From Aromatoleum tolulyticum (GTDB lineage: Bacteria > Pseudomonadota > Gammaproteobacteria > Burkholderiales > Rhodocyclaceae): a stretch of DNA of 64,000 nucleotides. A model generated the notes under the pieces. That model had not been told where the DNA came from. It saw only the letters and a program-made list of their open reading frames with translations, and searched no databases. Position 1 is the stretch's first letter. The number at the start of each line of letters is the position of its first letter. The translations under genes were made by a program, and so were the position numbers. The DNA is taken from contig NZ_FTMD01000009.1 of assembly GCF_900156155.1 (NCBI RefSeq), positions 185,227-249,226 on the forward strand, in the 5' to 3' direction. Shown in pieces: positions 8,076-17,015 of this stretch.

Positions 8076-10706
8076 TCACGCCCCGGCCCCCTGCGCGCGC
8101 GTAACTTTGAGCCCCCCGGCGACCGCAGCGCGCAGCTCCGCTTCCAGACGCTTGGCCACGCTGATGTCGATGAAGGTGATGACGACCCCCTCGATCACGT
8201 TGTCCATGGTGCGATACGGCATGATGCGCACGGTAAACCAGCGGCCGTCGCGCGTGGCGATCTGCTTTTCCGAGAACATCAGGGTGCGCAGCACCTCGCG
8301 GGCGTCGTCTTCCAGCGCCGGGTAGTCGAGATCGGTCGCGAGATCGGACAACGGCCGCCCGGCATCGGCTGCAATCAGCTTGATGACACGGGTCGCCAAC
8401 GGCGTGAAGCGCCGGACATGAAGCCGGCAGTCGAGGAAGACGGTGGCGATTTCGGTGCTGTTGAGCAGGTTCTGCATGTCGTTGTTGGCGCTCGACAGGT
8501 CATCGACCTTCGATTGCAGCTCGATGTTCACCGTCTGCAGCTCCTCGTTCAGCGACTGCATCTCTTCCTTCGACGTGGTGAGCTCCTCGTTGGTCGACTG
8601 CAGCTCCTCGTTGGTCGACTGCAATTCCTCGTTGGCCGACTTGAGTTCTTCCTGCGAGGTCTGCATCTCCTCGCGCAAGGTGTGGATTTCGTCGCGCGCC
8701 TGCTGCAGCTCGCGCTCCAGTTCGGCCTGCCGCGCGCTGTTTGGTGCCCGGCGACCGCCCTTGCGGGTTTCGGGCAGCGGCGGCAGCTCCGCAAACACGA
8801 TCATCACCATGCCGCGCAGGGGCTCAGGCTCCTCGACCAGCTGCACGACAAGGCCGACCCTGCGCGTTATTCCGTCGTCGCTCACGCGGATGTCGGTGCG
8901 CTCGACGCGGCCGCGATTGCGCGTGACCTGGTATAGCGCGCTGCCGATTTCCGCGCGCAGCCCCTCGCGCGCCATCGCGTAAATGTTCCAGTTGGCCTTG
9001 CCGGCGGCCGGTTCCAGGTAGCGTCCGGTGCGGCCGTTGATATACACGATGTCGCCGCGGTCATTGACCAGCACCGCCGCCGGCGCGAACTGCCGCAACA
9101 GCAACTGGTCTGCCAGGCCTTGCAGGTTGGCAGGCGGCGGCGACACCCTGGCCTCGCCCTCCCAGGCGGGAAGACTGCGAAAACGTGCCGGGAAGTCGAT
9201 GTCGACGGCCTGCGCCGGCATGTCGATGCGGCGAAAGATACGCGCCTTGGCATCGATCGGGGCGAACAGGTCGCTCGCCACCCCGAGCGCCTCGGAGTTG
9301 CCGAGGAACAGCACGCCGCCGGGCGTGAGACTGTAATGGAACAGCGGCAGCAGCTTCTTTTGCAGCTCGGCGCTGAAGTAGATCAGCACGTTGCGGCATA
9401 GCAGCAGATCGAGCTTGGTGAAGGGTGGATCCTGGATCAGGTTCTGCGGCGCGAACACCACCATCTCGCGGATTTCCTTGCAGACCTGATAGCCGTCGTC
9501 GGAGGCGACAAAGAAACGCGCCAGCCGCTCGGGCGGAATATCGGCGGCGATATTGGCCGGATAGCGGCCCTGACGCGCCCGGTCGATCGCGTCGCTGTCG
9601 AGATCGGTGGCGAAGATATGCAGCGAAAAACGGCCGCCAGGCTTGAACTTCTCCATCGACTCCTTGAAGACGATGGCGAGCGAGTAGGCCTCTTCGCCGG
9701 TCGAGCAGCCCGGCACCCAGGCGCGCAGCACGCGGCTTTCGGATCCGCGCGCGAACAACGGCGGCAATGCCGCATCACGCAGGCTGTCCCAGGCTGCCGG
9801 GTCGCGGAAGAAGCTGGTGACGCCGATCAGGAATTCCCTGAACAGCAGCTCGAGTTCCTGCGGATTCTCCTGCAGGAAGCGCACGTAGGTGGCGATGCGG
9901 TCGATCTGGTGAATGCCCATGCGCCGCTCGATGCGGCGGTAAAGCGTGGTTTTCTTGTAGAGCGAGAAGTCCTGGCCGTTGTGCGCGCGCAGGAGAATCA
10001 GCACCTTTTCCAGCCCGCTTTGCAGTTGGTTGTCGACGACGGGTTCGGCTGCGGCAGCGTGCGCGCCGTGCCTGAGGCTGGCGAGGATGCGTGCGGGCAG
10101 TTCGGCCGCCGGGGCGACGATATCGATCAGACCGGCGTCGATCGCGCTGCGCGGCATCGCGGAAAAGGCCGCCGTGGCCGGATCCTGCGCCAGGGCGAGA
10201 CCGGCGTTTTCCTTGATGGCGCGCATGCCGGCGCTGCCATCCGATCCCATGCCGGAGAGGATCACCCCGACCGCCAGCTGGTGACGGTCCTCCGCCAGCG
10301 ATTTCAGGAAGAAGTCGATGGGCAGGCGCAAGCCGCGCGGCGCTGCAGGCTCGAACAGGTAGAGCGCACCGCGCAGCATCGACATGTCGCGGTTCGGCGG
10401 GATCACATAGACATGGTCCGGCTTGACCTTGAGACGATTCCTTGCCTGCACCACCGGCATCGCCGTGGCGCGTTGCAGCAGGTCCGGCATCATTCCCTTG
10501 TGGGTCGGATCGAGGTGCTGAACGATCACGTAGGCCATGCCGCTGTCCGCCGGCACCCTGGACAGGAACTGCTCCAGCGCCTCGAGACCGCCGGCCGACG
10601 CGCCGATACCGACGATCGGAAACACTTCGGCGCCGGCTGCCCTGGGTGACTTGGGTGACTTGGGCAATCCGGCGGAAGCGTGGATATCGGATTCCTGTTC
10701 GGCCAT
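8076..10706 (-). CDS. CheB-CheR-PAS fusion chemotaxis-type methylesterase/methyltransferase
   Basis: This is a ~876-residue protein. The ATG at 10706 is preferred because AAGGAA lies six bases before it; the ATG at 10712 would add two residues. The order is: CheB methylesterase (~25-210) with GIGASAGGLEAL, QHLDPTHKG and GMGSDGSAG; CheR methyltransferase (~235-500) with TSFFRDP, the SAM motif PGCSTGEEAYS and LLLCRNVLIYF; a PAS segment; a heptad-rich coiled coil (~650-745) with repeated EELQSTNEEL units; and a C-terminal PAS domain. Such CheB-CheR-PAS proteins often end in a histidine kinase, but none is present here. No che operon is adjacent, so it probably serves a non-flagellar or signalling role. 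Confidence 0.93.
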   Translation of the reverse strand: MAEQESDIHASAGLPKSPKSPRAAGAEVFPIVGIGASAGGLEALEQFLSRVPADSGMAYVIVQHLDPTHKGMMPDLLQRATAMPVVQARNRLKVKPDHVYVIPPNRDMSMLRGALYLFEPAAPRGLRLPIDFFLKSLAEDRHQLAVGVILSGMGSDGSAGMRAIKENAGLALAQDPATAAFSAMPRSAIDAGLIDIVAPAAELPARILASLRHGAHAAAAEPVVDNQLQSGLEKVLILLRAHNGQDFSLYKKTTLYRRIERRMGIHQIDRIATYVRFLQENPQELELLFREFLIGVTSFFRDPAAWDSLRDAALPPLFARGSESRVLRAWVPGCSTGEEAYSLAIVFKESMEKFKPGGRFSLHIFATDLDSDAIDRARQGRYPANIAADIPPERLARFFVASDDGYQVCKEIREMVVFAPQNLIQDPPFTKLDLLLCRNVLIYFSAELQKKLLPLFHYSLTPGGVLFLGNSEALGVASDLFAPIDAKARIFRRIDMPAQAVDIDFPARFRSLPAWEGEARVSPPPANLQGLADQLLLRQFAPAAVLVNDRGDIVYINGRTGRYLEPAAGKANWNIYAMAREGLRAEIGSALYQVTRNRGRVERTDIRVSDDGITRRVGLVVQLVEEPEPLRGMVMIVFAELPPLPETRKGGRRAPNSARQAELERELQQARDEIHTLREEMQTSQEELKSANEELQSTNEELQSTNEELTTSKEEMQSLNEELQTVNIELQSKVDDLSSANNDMQNLLNSTEIATVFLDCRLHVRRFTPLATRVIKLIAADAGRPLSDLATDLDYPALEDDAREVLRTLMFSEKQIATRDGRWFTVRIMPYRTMDNVIEGVVITFIDISVAKRLEAELRAAVAGGLKVTRAQGAGA

Positions 10707-10809
10707 GGCCATTTCCTTTCAGTTCCTGGCAACTCGCAACGACAGCGCCCGCAGGCGCTGCGCTGCCGGATCACCCGAACGTCGTACAACGTGTGAGGCC
10801 ACACTTTAA

Positions 10810-10839
10810 CAGCCTGCCGGACATGCGTCCGACAGGCTG
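10810..10839 (-). terminator. Strong stem-loop, possible terminator of the PRC-barrel gene
   Basis: CAGCCTGCCGGAC and GTCCGACAGGCTG form a 13-bp stem with one mismatch and a four-base loop. It lies downstream of the minus-strand PRC-barrel gene and upstream of the CheB-CheR gene. On the minus strand the stem is followed by TTAAAGT, a weak U tract, so termination is plausible but not certain. Confidence 0.5.
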
Positions 10840-10963
10840 CCGACAGGAAATGCGATGCGCGGGCCTCCGCGCCGAGGATCGGCATGGCGCGCCGCGGGCA
10901 CGGCCCCCGACAAACCTTCCGGCCGCGACGGCAGCAGGCACCGCGAACACGTCAAGCGCGCGG

Positions 10964-11371
10964 CTAGTCCCAATACGGCGTAGTGCCATAGTAGGTATGG
11001 ATGTCCCGCCCCCACGTCTGGTCTGCCATGTCGGGCCAGTGGTCCTTGTCGAAGCCCGGCGCAGTCTCGAGCCGCTCCTTCTCCACGTTCAGCACGAAAC
11101 GCTTGTTTGCGGCGTCGAGTTTCAACGCGCCCCACGGCACCGCAAACAGCTTTTCCCCCATCCCGAGAAAGCCGCCAAACGACAGTACCGCATAGGCGAC
11201 TCTGCCGCTGCGCATATCCAGCATGATCTCCTTGATCTCGCCGAGATCTTCGCCCTGCGGATTGTAGACATCGTCTCCGGTGAGCGTGCCTGCGCTCATC
11301 ATGGCGGGTGCGGGCGTGGTGCCGACCCCGATCTGGTCAAGACCGCTCGGATTGCTTGTTTCGTCGCTCAT
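10964..11371 (-). CDS. PRC-barrel domain protein
   Basis: This is a 135-residue protein whose residues ~27-100 form a PRC-barrel: SAGTLTGDDVYNPQGEDLGE, then GRVAYAVLSFGGFLGMGEKLFAVPW. The C-terminal tail (DKDHWPDMADQTWGRDIHTYYG) is the DxDxWPxM tail seen in a common family of small stand-alone PRC-barrel proteins in proteobacteria. These are linked to stress, but their molecular function is unknown. It lies 27 bases upstream of the CsbD-like gene's stop on the opposite side of transcription order: CsbD is transcribed first, then this gene, on the same strand. Confidence 0.88.
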   Translation of the reverse strand: MSDETSNPSGLDQIGVGTTPAPAMMSAGTLTGDDVYNPQGEDLGEIKEIMLDMRSGRVAYAVLSFGGFLGMGEKLFAVPWGALKLDAANKRFVLNVEKERLETAPGFDKDHWPDMADQTWGRDIHTYYGTTPYWD

Positions 11372-11398
11372 GCTCGTCTCCTTGCTGTAATCGATGCC

Positions 11399-11572
11399 TC
11401 AACCGTTCTTGAGGTCTTCCTTGATATCGCCGTAGCCCGACTGGACCTTGCCGACCGCTTTTTCGACTTTGCCCTTTCGTTCCAGGCCCTTGTTGCCGAC
11501 GATCTTGCCGGCAGCTTCCTTGACCGCACCTTCCGCTTCCTTCAGCCGGCCTTTGACTTGATCCTTGTTCAT
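11399..11572 (-). CDS. CsbD family stress protein
   Basis: This is a 57-residue protein from the ATG at 11572, preceded by GAGGAGCAAGGC. The sequence MNKDQVKGRLKEAEGAVKEA followed by GKIVGNKGLERKGKVEKAVGK is a textbook CsbD domain: a small, charged, helical protein widely induced by general stress and of unknown biochemical role. The length is typical. A longer in-frame reading to 11740 has no family similarity. It probably shares a transcript with the PRC-barrel gene immediately downstream. Confidence 0.9.
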   Translation of the reverse strand: MNKDQVKGRLKEAEGAVKEAAGKIVGNKGLERKGKVEKAVGKVQSGYGDIKEDLKNG

Positions 11573-11826
11573 GCCTTGCTCCTCGTGATTTGCTGACCAG
11601 AGCCCGGAGCGGCGTGCCGCATCCCGGGCGTCTGGAGCGGCAAGAATGCTCAGCGGACGACTTTGCGTCTGTACGGCAACACACACGGATGAGGCTGCGA
11701 TTCGCCGCCCGAAAGCCTGTGTGCGGCACCGCACCGACACGGCCCGCCCGGGCGACCAGACTTTTTACGTTTGCAGGACGCGGGGGCGCATCTGCACCTC
11801 GCCGACGGATCGAGGAGATGGATCAC

Positions 11827-12555
11827 ATGGACAAGATGAACCTGCTCTTGCTGCCGGGGCTGGTCAATGACGCGAGCCTGTTCGAGCATCAGGCGGCCGC
11901 GCTGGCGGACCTGGTCGGCATCACGGTCGCCGACCTGACCGGTTCGGATTCGATTGCCGCGCTTGCCGCGGACGTCCTGGCACAAGCCCCTGCGGGGCCC
12001 TTCATGCTCGCCGGGATGTCGATGGGGGGCTATGTCGCATTCGAGATCATGCGCCAGGCGGGAGAGCGCGTGCACGCGCTGGTACTCATGAGCACGAGTG
12101 CACGCCCCGATACGACCGACGCCACCAAGGCCCGTGAGGAACTCATCGCACTCGCCGAAACCGACTTCCCCGCGGTCATCGAAAAACTGCTGGCGCGCAT
12201 GGCGCATCCCGACCATGCGAATACACCCGAGGTGGGCGGTGTTTTCCAGTCGATGGCGAACGGCCTGGGGCGCGACGTGTTCGTGCGTCAGCAGCGCGCC
12301 ATCATCGGACGCGCGGATAGCCGCCCTACCCTCGCCGGCATCCGCTGCCCGACGCTGGTGTTGTGCGGGCGGGATGATCAGGTGACGCCGCCGGAACTTC
12401 ACGAGGAGCTCGTCGCCGGGATTGCCGAGGCGCAGCTCGTGATCGTCGAGGAATGCGGCCATCTCTTGCCGCTGGAGCAGCCGGACCAGGTTACCGCGAT
12501 CCTGCACGACTGGCTGTCGGAACTCCTCGGCTCACCACGTTCGAATCCGAACTGA
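11827..12555 (+). CDS. Alpha/beta-fold hydrolase
   Basis: This is a 242-residue protein from the ATG at 11827, nine bases after GAGGAG; an ATG at 11818 is also in frame but sits against the ribosome-binding site. The catalytic triad is visible: nucleophile Ser in AGMSMGGYVAFE, Asp in CGRDDQVTPPE and His in EECGHLLPLEQP. It belongs to the broad esterase/haloalkane-dehalogenase-like superfamily. The genes around it are stress and transport genes, so the substrate cannot be inferred. It is not placed or annotated here as the missing 2-hydroxymuconic semialdehyde hydrolase (DmpD), because it lies 7 kb from that pathway and shows no specific resemblance. Confidence 0.85.
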   Translation: MDKMNLLLLPGLVNDASLFEHQAAALADLVGITVADLTGSDSIAALAADVLAQAPAGPFMLAGMSMGGYVAFEIMRQAGERVHALVLMSTSARPDTTDATKAREELIALAETDFPAVIEKLLARMAHPDHANTPEVGGVFQSMANGLGRDVFVRQQRAIIGRADSRPTLAGIRCPTLVLCGRDDQVTPPELHEELVAGIAEAQLVIVEECGHLLPLEQPDQVTAILHDWLSELLGSPRSNPN

Positions 12556-12581
12556 CCGCGCCGATCGTTGTCGGACCCGGC

Positions 12582-13292
12582 TCAAACGACCGCCCCGAAC
12601 AGCGACCCCACGCCCGCGGTGATCGCCATCGCGAGCGCGCCCCAGAAGGTGACCCGCCACGCGCCCGTTGCCACGGCAGCCCCGCCCACCCGCGCGGCAA
12701 CGCCGCCCAGGACGGCGAGGAAGGCGAGCGAGGTTCCCGAAACCCAGGGAATCAGCCCCTGCGCCGGCGCCAGGGCCGCTACCGCGAGCGGCAGCGCCGC
12801 ACCGACCGCGAAGCTCGCGGCCGACGACAGCGCGGCCTGGACCGGCCGGGCGCTCAGTGCTTCGGAGATTCCGAGTTCGTCGCGCGCATGGGCACCGAGG
12901 GCGTCGCGCGCCATCAGCTGCTCGGCAACCTGTTGCGCAAGACCCGGCTCGACTCCCCGCGCGACGTAGATCGCCGCCAGCTCGCGGTGTTCCGCGACCG
13001 GATGCGTTTCGAGTTCGGCACGCTCGCGCGACAGGTCGGCTTGTTCGGTGTCGGCCTGCGATTGGACGGAGACGTATTCCCCTGCGGCCATCGACATCGC
13101 GCCGGCCACCAGCCCGGCAACGCCGGCAACCACGGCCTCCCCCTGCGCCGCACTGGCAGCCGCGACGCCGATCACGAGACTGGCGGTCGACACGATGCCG
13201 TCGTTGGCGCCGAGCACGGCCGCACGCATCCAGCCGATTCGGTCGGTGCGATGGCGTTCGGCGTGACGTCGGGCAAACTTCACGTTGGACAC
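12582..13292 (-). CDS. VIT1/CCC1 family iron/manganese transporter
   Basis: This is a 236-residue protein starting MSNVKFARRHAERHRTDRIG. The family signatures are DRIGWMRAAVLGANDGIVSTASLVIGVAAA in helix 1, GLVAGAMSMAAGEYVSVQSQAD, and a short charged metal-binding helical domain with AELETHPVAEHRELAAIYVARG. About five transmembrane segments are present. Members move Fe(II) or Mn(II) out of the cytosol. The length is standard. It stands between the hydrolase and the Crp-PAS regulator with no obvious operon. Confidence 0.92.
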   Translation of the reverse strand: MSNVKFARRHAERHRTDRIGWMRAAVLGANDGIVSTASLVIGVAAASAAQGEAVVAGVAGLVAGAMSMAAGEYVSVQSQADTEQADLSRERAELETHPVAEHRELAAIYVARGVEPGLAQQVAEQLMARDALGAHARDELGISEALSARPVQAALSSAASFAVGAALPLAVAALAPAQGLIPWVSGTSLAFLAVLGGVAARVGGAAVATGAWRVTFWGALAMAITAGVGSLFGAVV

Positions 13293-13337
13293 TCCATGGG
13301 GCTCAATCCGGACAACGCGACCGCCGCACGGGCACCA

Positions 13338-14672
13338 TCAAGCTCGGCGCAAATCCTCGAGCCGCGTTCGCCACGACGGATCACGCTCTTGCAGGACCTT
13401 TTCGACCATTCTTTCGGCGGTGATATCACTCACCACCATGCGGCACTCACGACCGGTTTCGTCCGCCACGGCCTCGATCCTGACGATCGCTTCGGGACGC
13501 TGGCTGCTGGCCATGAGGACGACTTCACATTTCTTCTTGCATTTTGCGTCAAGCACCTCGTCGAAGAAACGCTGGAATGCCGGTAGGCATTCCGGCTTGA
13601 CGAAAGTGACAAAGCGATGCCGTCCATGTTGTGAACGCTTGATGCCGAGCAGGATGGCACCAGCGAGATTCACATCGAGAATGACGCCGAGCGCATCCAG
13701 CGTAAAGTAGCCGACCGGTGCAAAGTCGTAGATATCGGCATACTGCTTTCGCAGCGAATCCGCTTCGTCGTACGCCTGGCGCAGCTCCTCGTTATGCAGT
13801 TCCAGTTCGATCTGGTGCACCTGCAGTTCGTGCAGCATGCGCTCGGTATCCCAGGGCGTGGTCGGCACGCTCGGTTGAGCCTGCCTTAATCGGGCCTCGG
13901 CGCGCTTGCGCAGGGTCGCCGGATTCGGCCGCGCGCGATACTTGGTGAGATCGGCCGGCACCAAGCTGAACAGACGGTCGTATTCCGACTTGACCACGCC
14001 GTAGCATTCGCACGCCCGCGCCTCCAGACCTGCCCGATCGGTCAGCTTGATATGCCCGCGGTGGTAATGGATCAGGCCGGCCGCCTGCAGCTTTCCGGCG
14101 GCCTCGGTAACGGCTTCGCGGCGCACCCCCAGCATGCGGGCAATCAGTTCCTGGGTCACATCGAGCTGATTGCCCGGCAGCAGGTCAAAGCTGAGGAGTA
14201 GCCAGCGACACAGCCGCTGGTCCACCGCGTGGTGTCGATTGCACACCACGCTCTGCGCCATCTGCGTCATCAGGGCCTGGGCGTAAGAGAGCGACAGACG
14301 CTGCAGGCTGCCGCCCTGGTCGAGTTCCCAGCGCATCACTTCCGCGCGCAGACGGTACGCACTGCCACCGTTCTGAACCGTCACCGTGTGCATCGTGGTT
14401 TCGCCACCGAGCACCAGCGGAATGCCGACCAGGCCATCATTGCCGGTCATCGCCAGCTCGGTCGATGAGCCATCCTGGGTCGAAAAGGTCATCGAGACGA
14501 TGCATGTCGTCGGGAAATAGACGAACGCCAGGTGGTCACCCGACTCATAGAGCACCTCACCGGGCCTGAAGGCGACCAGATCCAGGTCGTCCACCAGCCG
14601 GGCATACTCCTTCACCGGCAGCGCCGCCAGAATGCGGTTCTGCCTCGGGTTGTGCATCAGCGAATGCGACAT
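13338..14672 (-). CDS. Crp/Fnr-type cyclic-nucleotide-binding regulator fused to a PAS domain
   Basis: This is a 444-residue protein. Residues ~18-130 are a cNMP-binding beta-barrel (FRPGEVLYESGDHLAFVYFP), ~150-225 a Crp-type winged helix (LDVTQELIARMLGVRREAVT), ~285-325 a helical linker (LHELQVHQIELELHNEELRQ) and ~325-420 a PAS domain (DFAPVGYFTLDALGVILDVN) ending in SDITAERMVEK. Classical Crp proteins are ~230 residues, so the C-terminal half is an added sensor. No cysteine cluster of the FNR type is visible, so an iron-sulfur oxygen sensor is unlikely. Targets are unknown. Confidence 0.88.
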   Translation of the reverse strand: MSHSLMHNPRQNRILAALPVKEYARLVDDLDLVAFRPGEVLYESGDHLAFVYFPTTCIVSMTFSTQDGSSTELAMTGNDGLVGIPLVLGGETTMHTVTVQNGGSAYRLRAEVMRWELDQGGSLQRLSLSYAQALMTQMAQSVVCNRHHAVDQRLCRWLLLSFDLLPGNQLDVTQELIARMLGVRREAVTEAAGKLQAAGLIHYHRGHIKLTDRAGLEARACECYGVVKSEYDRLFSLVPADLTKYRARPNPATLRKRAEARLRQAQPSVPTTPWDTERMLHELQVHQIELELHNEELRQAYDEADSLRKQYADIYDFAPVGYFTLDALGVILDVNLAGAILLGIKRSQHGRHRFVTFVKPECLPAFQRFFDEVLDAKCKKKCEVVLMASSQRPEAIVRIEAVADETGRECRMVVSDITAERMVEKVLQERDPSWRTRLEDLRRA

Positions 14673-14791
14673 TGCGCCTTCCTCATGCCGTCAGCCCGCG
14701 GTTCAATGGCGGCGACACCCGAATTCGCCAACCGGGCCGCAACACCCGCAGCGGAGGATATGCACGACGTGGCGCGCGGACGGGCGCACGG

Positions 14792-14941
14792 CTATAGCGG
14801 ACCGCGTCCGCTGATCACTCTGAGCAACACAACCACGATCGCGATCACCAGCAGGACGTGAATGAAACCGCCCAAGGTGGTCGACGTGACCAGGCCGAGC
14901 AACCACAGGACCAGCAGTACGACTGCAATGGTATAGAGCAT
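14792..14941 (-). CDS. Lmo0937-family small membrane protein
   Basis: This is a 49-residue protein from the ATG at 14941, preceded by GAGGAGGAATCC. The sequence starts MLYTIAVVLLVLWLLGLVTS, continues TTLGGFIHVLLVIAIVVVLL and ends RVISGRGPL. Two transmembrane helices with the conserved TxxGFIHxLLVIAIVVxLxR pattern identify the Lmo0937 family (DUF5670), tiny membrane proteins of unknown function. It adds to the set of minute stress-type membrane proteins in the first 15 kb. Confidence 0.85.
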   Translation of the reverse strand: MLYTIAVVLLVLWLLGLVTSTTLGGFIHVLLVIAIVVVLLRVISGRGPL

Positions 14942-15482
14942 GGATTCCTCCTCGCTTGTCAGGCCGGATCCGCGCCATCACGCGTCATCCGGGGCCGCGC
15001 CGGCGGCTTGCGATCGACCTCGATCGCGGGAGCGCCGCCCGCCATGCGTCTATCAATATTCGATTTGATCGGGGGCGTCTGTCTGGCAGCGCACACAAGG
15101 GTCCCTGACATCCACGCGGTGGACCAAGACCGGCGTAACACGACCGACATAGGGGGAGTATGCGCTCGCCCTGTCGGGGAGGCGTTGCTTGCGTTTCGGG
15201 CCCGCCGGAAAGTGAGGCAAACACCCCGTATAGAGCCCCCAGAAAGCAGGCCCTTCAACGATTCGGCGAACGCTCCGTCGAGAATCCTGAACCGCATTCC
15301 GGGTCGGACGACCAACCCCGGCGCGTTAGTCATTTCTTCAGCGTCTCCCTGACCGTGTTCTCCCCGAGTGGCTAACCTACAGTGAGATCACAGCGGCCCA
15401 CCAAGCGCACCACCACTCGAGAATGCGAAGATTCTTGGTCAGTCTCGTCGCGGGTTGGGTTGCCACTCGTTGGGAGCAGCAC
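14942..15482. other. Intergenic stretch, no gene recognised
   Basis: About 540 bases lie between the divergent Lmo0937-like and HD-GYP genes. A minus-strand open frame of 124 codons (14959-15333) has an arginine-rich, low-complexity product and no recognisable domain, so it is not called. No repeats or RNA structures were recognised. Confidence 0.5.
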
Positions 15483-16739
15483 ATGAACTCGTTCAACAAG
15501 CGAACCGCGGTACGGATTGCGGTCGTCAGCGCGCTGCTCGCCGCGCTGGCCAGTCCTGTCGCGTGGTTCGTCACGTATAAACGTGCCGAGGATGGAACGG
15601 TTTGGCTTGCAATCGACGAGTCACGCCGTCTTCTGCATCATTTCGGCGCCATTGACCTGACCGGCCTGGATGCAGGGGACAACGCCCGCAAGGCGGCGGA
15701 TGTTCTTGCAGGGGGACTCTTCGACATTGCTGAAATTTACGATCAGGAGGGACTCAAGCTCGCACACGCAATGACCGAGGAGGGCCAAGCGGTTGAGCAA
15801 CAGCTCCCCTCGCACGCTCGTCCCACTTACCGTGCCGGCTTTCACGAGAGCTTCAGACTTGAAGACACGCGTTGGGCGTTGCGGGTTTTTGTGCCACTGC
15901 GCGGGGCCGCCGACGCGGATCGGATCACTGGATACTTCGAAGGTGTCCGCGTCGTTCCACCGTGGCAGCGCGAACAGCTGCGTGCGAACGCGTTCAGCGC
16001 TGCCCTGATGGTCGGGCTCGCCGCAGTGCTGTGCGGCAGCGCAATCTATCCCGTCGTCGTGCGCCTTTCCGCCGACAATGAGCGCAAGGCCCGCGAAATC
16101 CTCGATTCGCACCTCTCGATGATGGAAGCGCTCGGGCGTGCCGTCGCGATGCGGGATTCCGACACCGGGACCCACAATTTTCGCGTTGCCTGGATTGCTG
16201 CGCGCATCGGCGAACGCCTCGACCTGGCCGGCAGGGCGATGCAATCCCTGATCGTCGGGAGTTTTCTGCACGACGTCGGCAAGATCAGCATTCCCGATGC
16301 GATTCTGCTCAAATCGGGCAAGCTCGACGCCGAAGAGAGCAAGATCATGCACACGCACGTGGCGCATGGCGAGGAGATTGTTTCCGGCATCGGATGGCTG
16401 GAGGACGCGCATGCGATTGTCGCGGCCCATCATGAAAAGTGGGACGGTTCGGGTTACCCGCGCAAACTGTCGGGTGACGAAATCCCGCTTTCCGCCCGCA
16501 TATTCTCCGTGGCGGACGTCTTCGATGCGCTCAGCTCGAAACGCCCGTACAAGGAGCCGATGAGCTTCGAGGCAACGATGTCGATCCTGGAGGCCGACAC
16601 CGGAAGCCATTTCGACCCGCACGTGATGACTGCCTTCCGCCCCATCGCGCGCGAGGTGTTCAACTGCCTTGGCAGCTGTAACGAGGACGATGTCCGGCGC
16701 CTGCTGGAAGAGCGGGTTCGCTTTCATTTCGGCATTTGA
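15483..16739 (+). CDS. HD-GYP domain c-di-GMP phosphodiesterase
   Basis: This is a 418-residue protein from the ATG at 15483, which follows GGGAGCAGCAC; the in-frame GTG-type upstream extension is not needed. One transmembrane helix (IAVVSALLAALASPVAWFV) and a ~140-residue presumed periplasmic sensor are followed by a second helix (ALMVGLAAVLCGSAIYPVVV). A C-terminal HD-GYP domain has HNFRVAWIAARIGERL, HDVGKISIP and HHEKWDGSGYP, then SVADVFDALSSKRPYKEP. The HD pair and the GYP motif are intact, predicting cleavage of c-di-GMP on the cytosolic side. It lies alone on the plus strand. Confidence 0.93.
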   Translation: MNSFNKRTAVRIAVVSALLAALASPVAWFVTYKRAEDGTVWLAIDESRRLLHHFGAIDLTGLDAGDNARKAADVLAGGLFDIAEIYDQEGLKLAHAMTEEGQAVEQQLPSHARPTYRAGFHESFRLEDTRWALRVFVPLRGAADADRITGYFEGVRVVPPWQREQLRANAFSAALMVGLAAVLCGSAIYPVVVRLSADNERKAREILDSHLSMMEALGRAVAMRDSDTGTHNFRVAWIAARIGERLDLAGRAMQSLIVGSFLHDVGKISIPDAILLKSGKLDAEESKIMHTHVAHGEEIVSGIGWLEDAHAIVAAHHEKWDGSGYPRKLSGDEIPLSARIFSVADVFDALSSKRPYKEPMSFEATMSILEADTGSHFDPHVMTAFRPIAREVFNCLGSCNEDDVRRLLEERVRFHFGI

Positions 16740-17015
16740 TGCCTGAGGCGATCAGAACCAAGCGCCCTCCGGAACTGCGACTGCGTTCTTTCGATTCGCA
16801 CTCTTGTCCCGCGCGCAGGGTCCGCACGGCGCTCAGCGTCAGGCCGGCGACGGCAAGCAATTTCAGCTCGCGCACCGTTCAGAATCGATTCACATCTGCG
16901 TGCGCACAATGCGTTCCATGCGACCTCGGCAGGCAAGGAAGCAATCATGACCTGGCCTGACGCTTGCCTTGGACGCTCCCATCGCTGGTAATCCCCCACC
17001 CGCTGGAGAACGCGC

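Noticed and set aside
8510..8720. Tandem DNA repeats suggesting a repeat locus
   Set aside because: They encode the heptad repeats of the CheB-CheR-PAS coiled coil and stay in frame.
11827..12555. Alpha/beta hydrolase as the missing DmpD
   Set aside because: It lies 7 kb from the lower pathway unit, in a stress-gene setting, and shows only general superfamily motifs.
14959..15333. 124-codon minus-strand frame
   Set aside because: The product is Arg/Pro-rich without domain features and there is no convincing start context.
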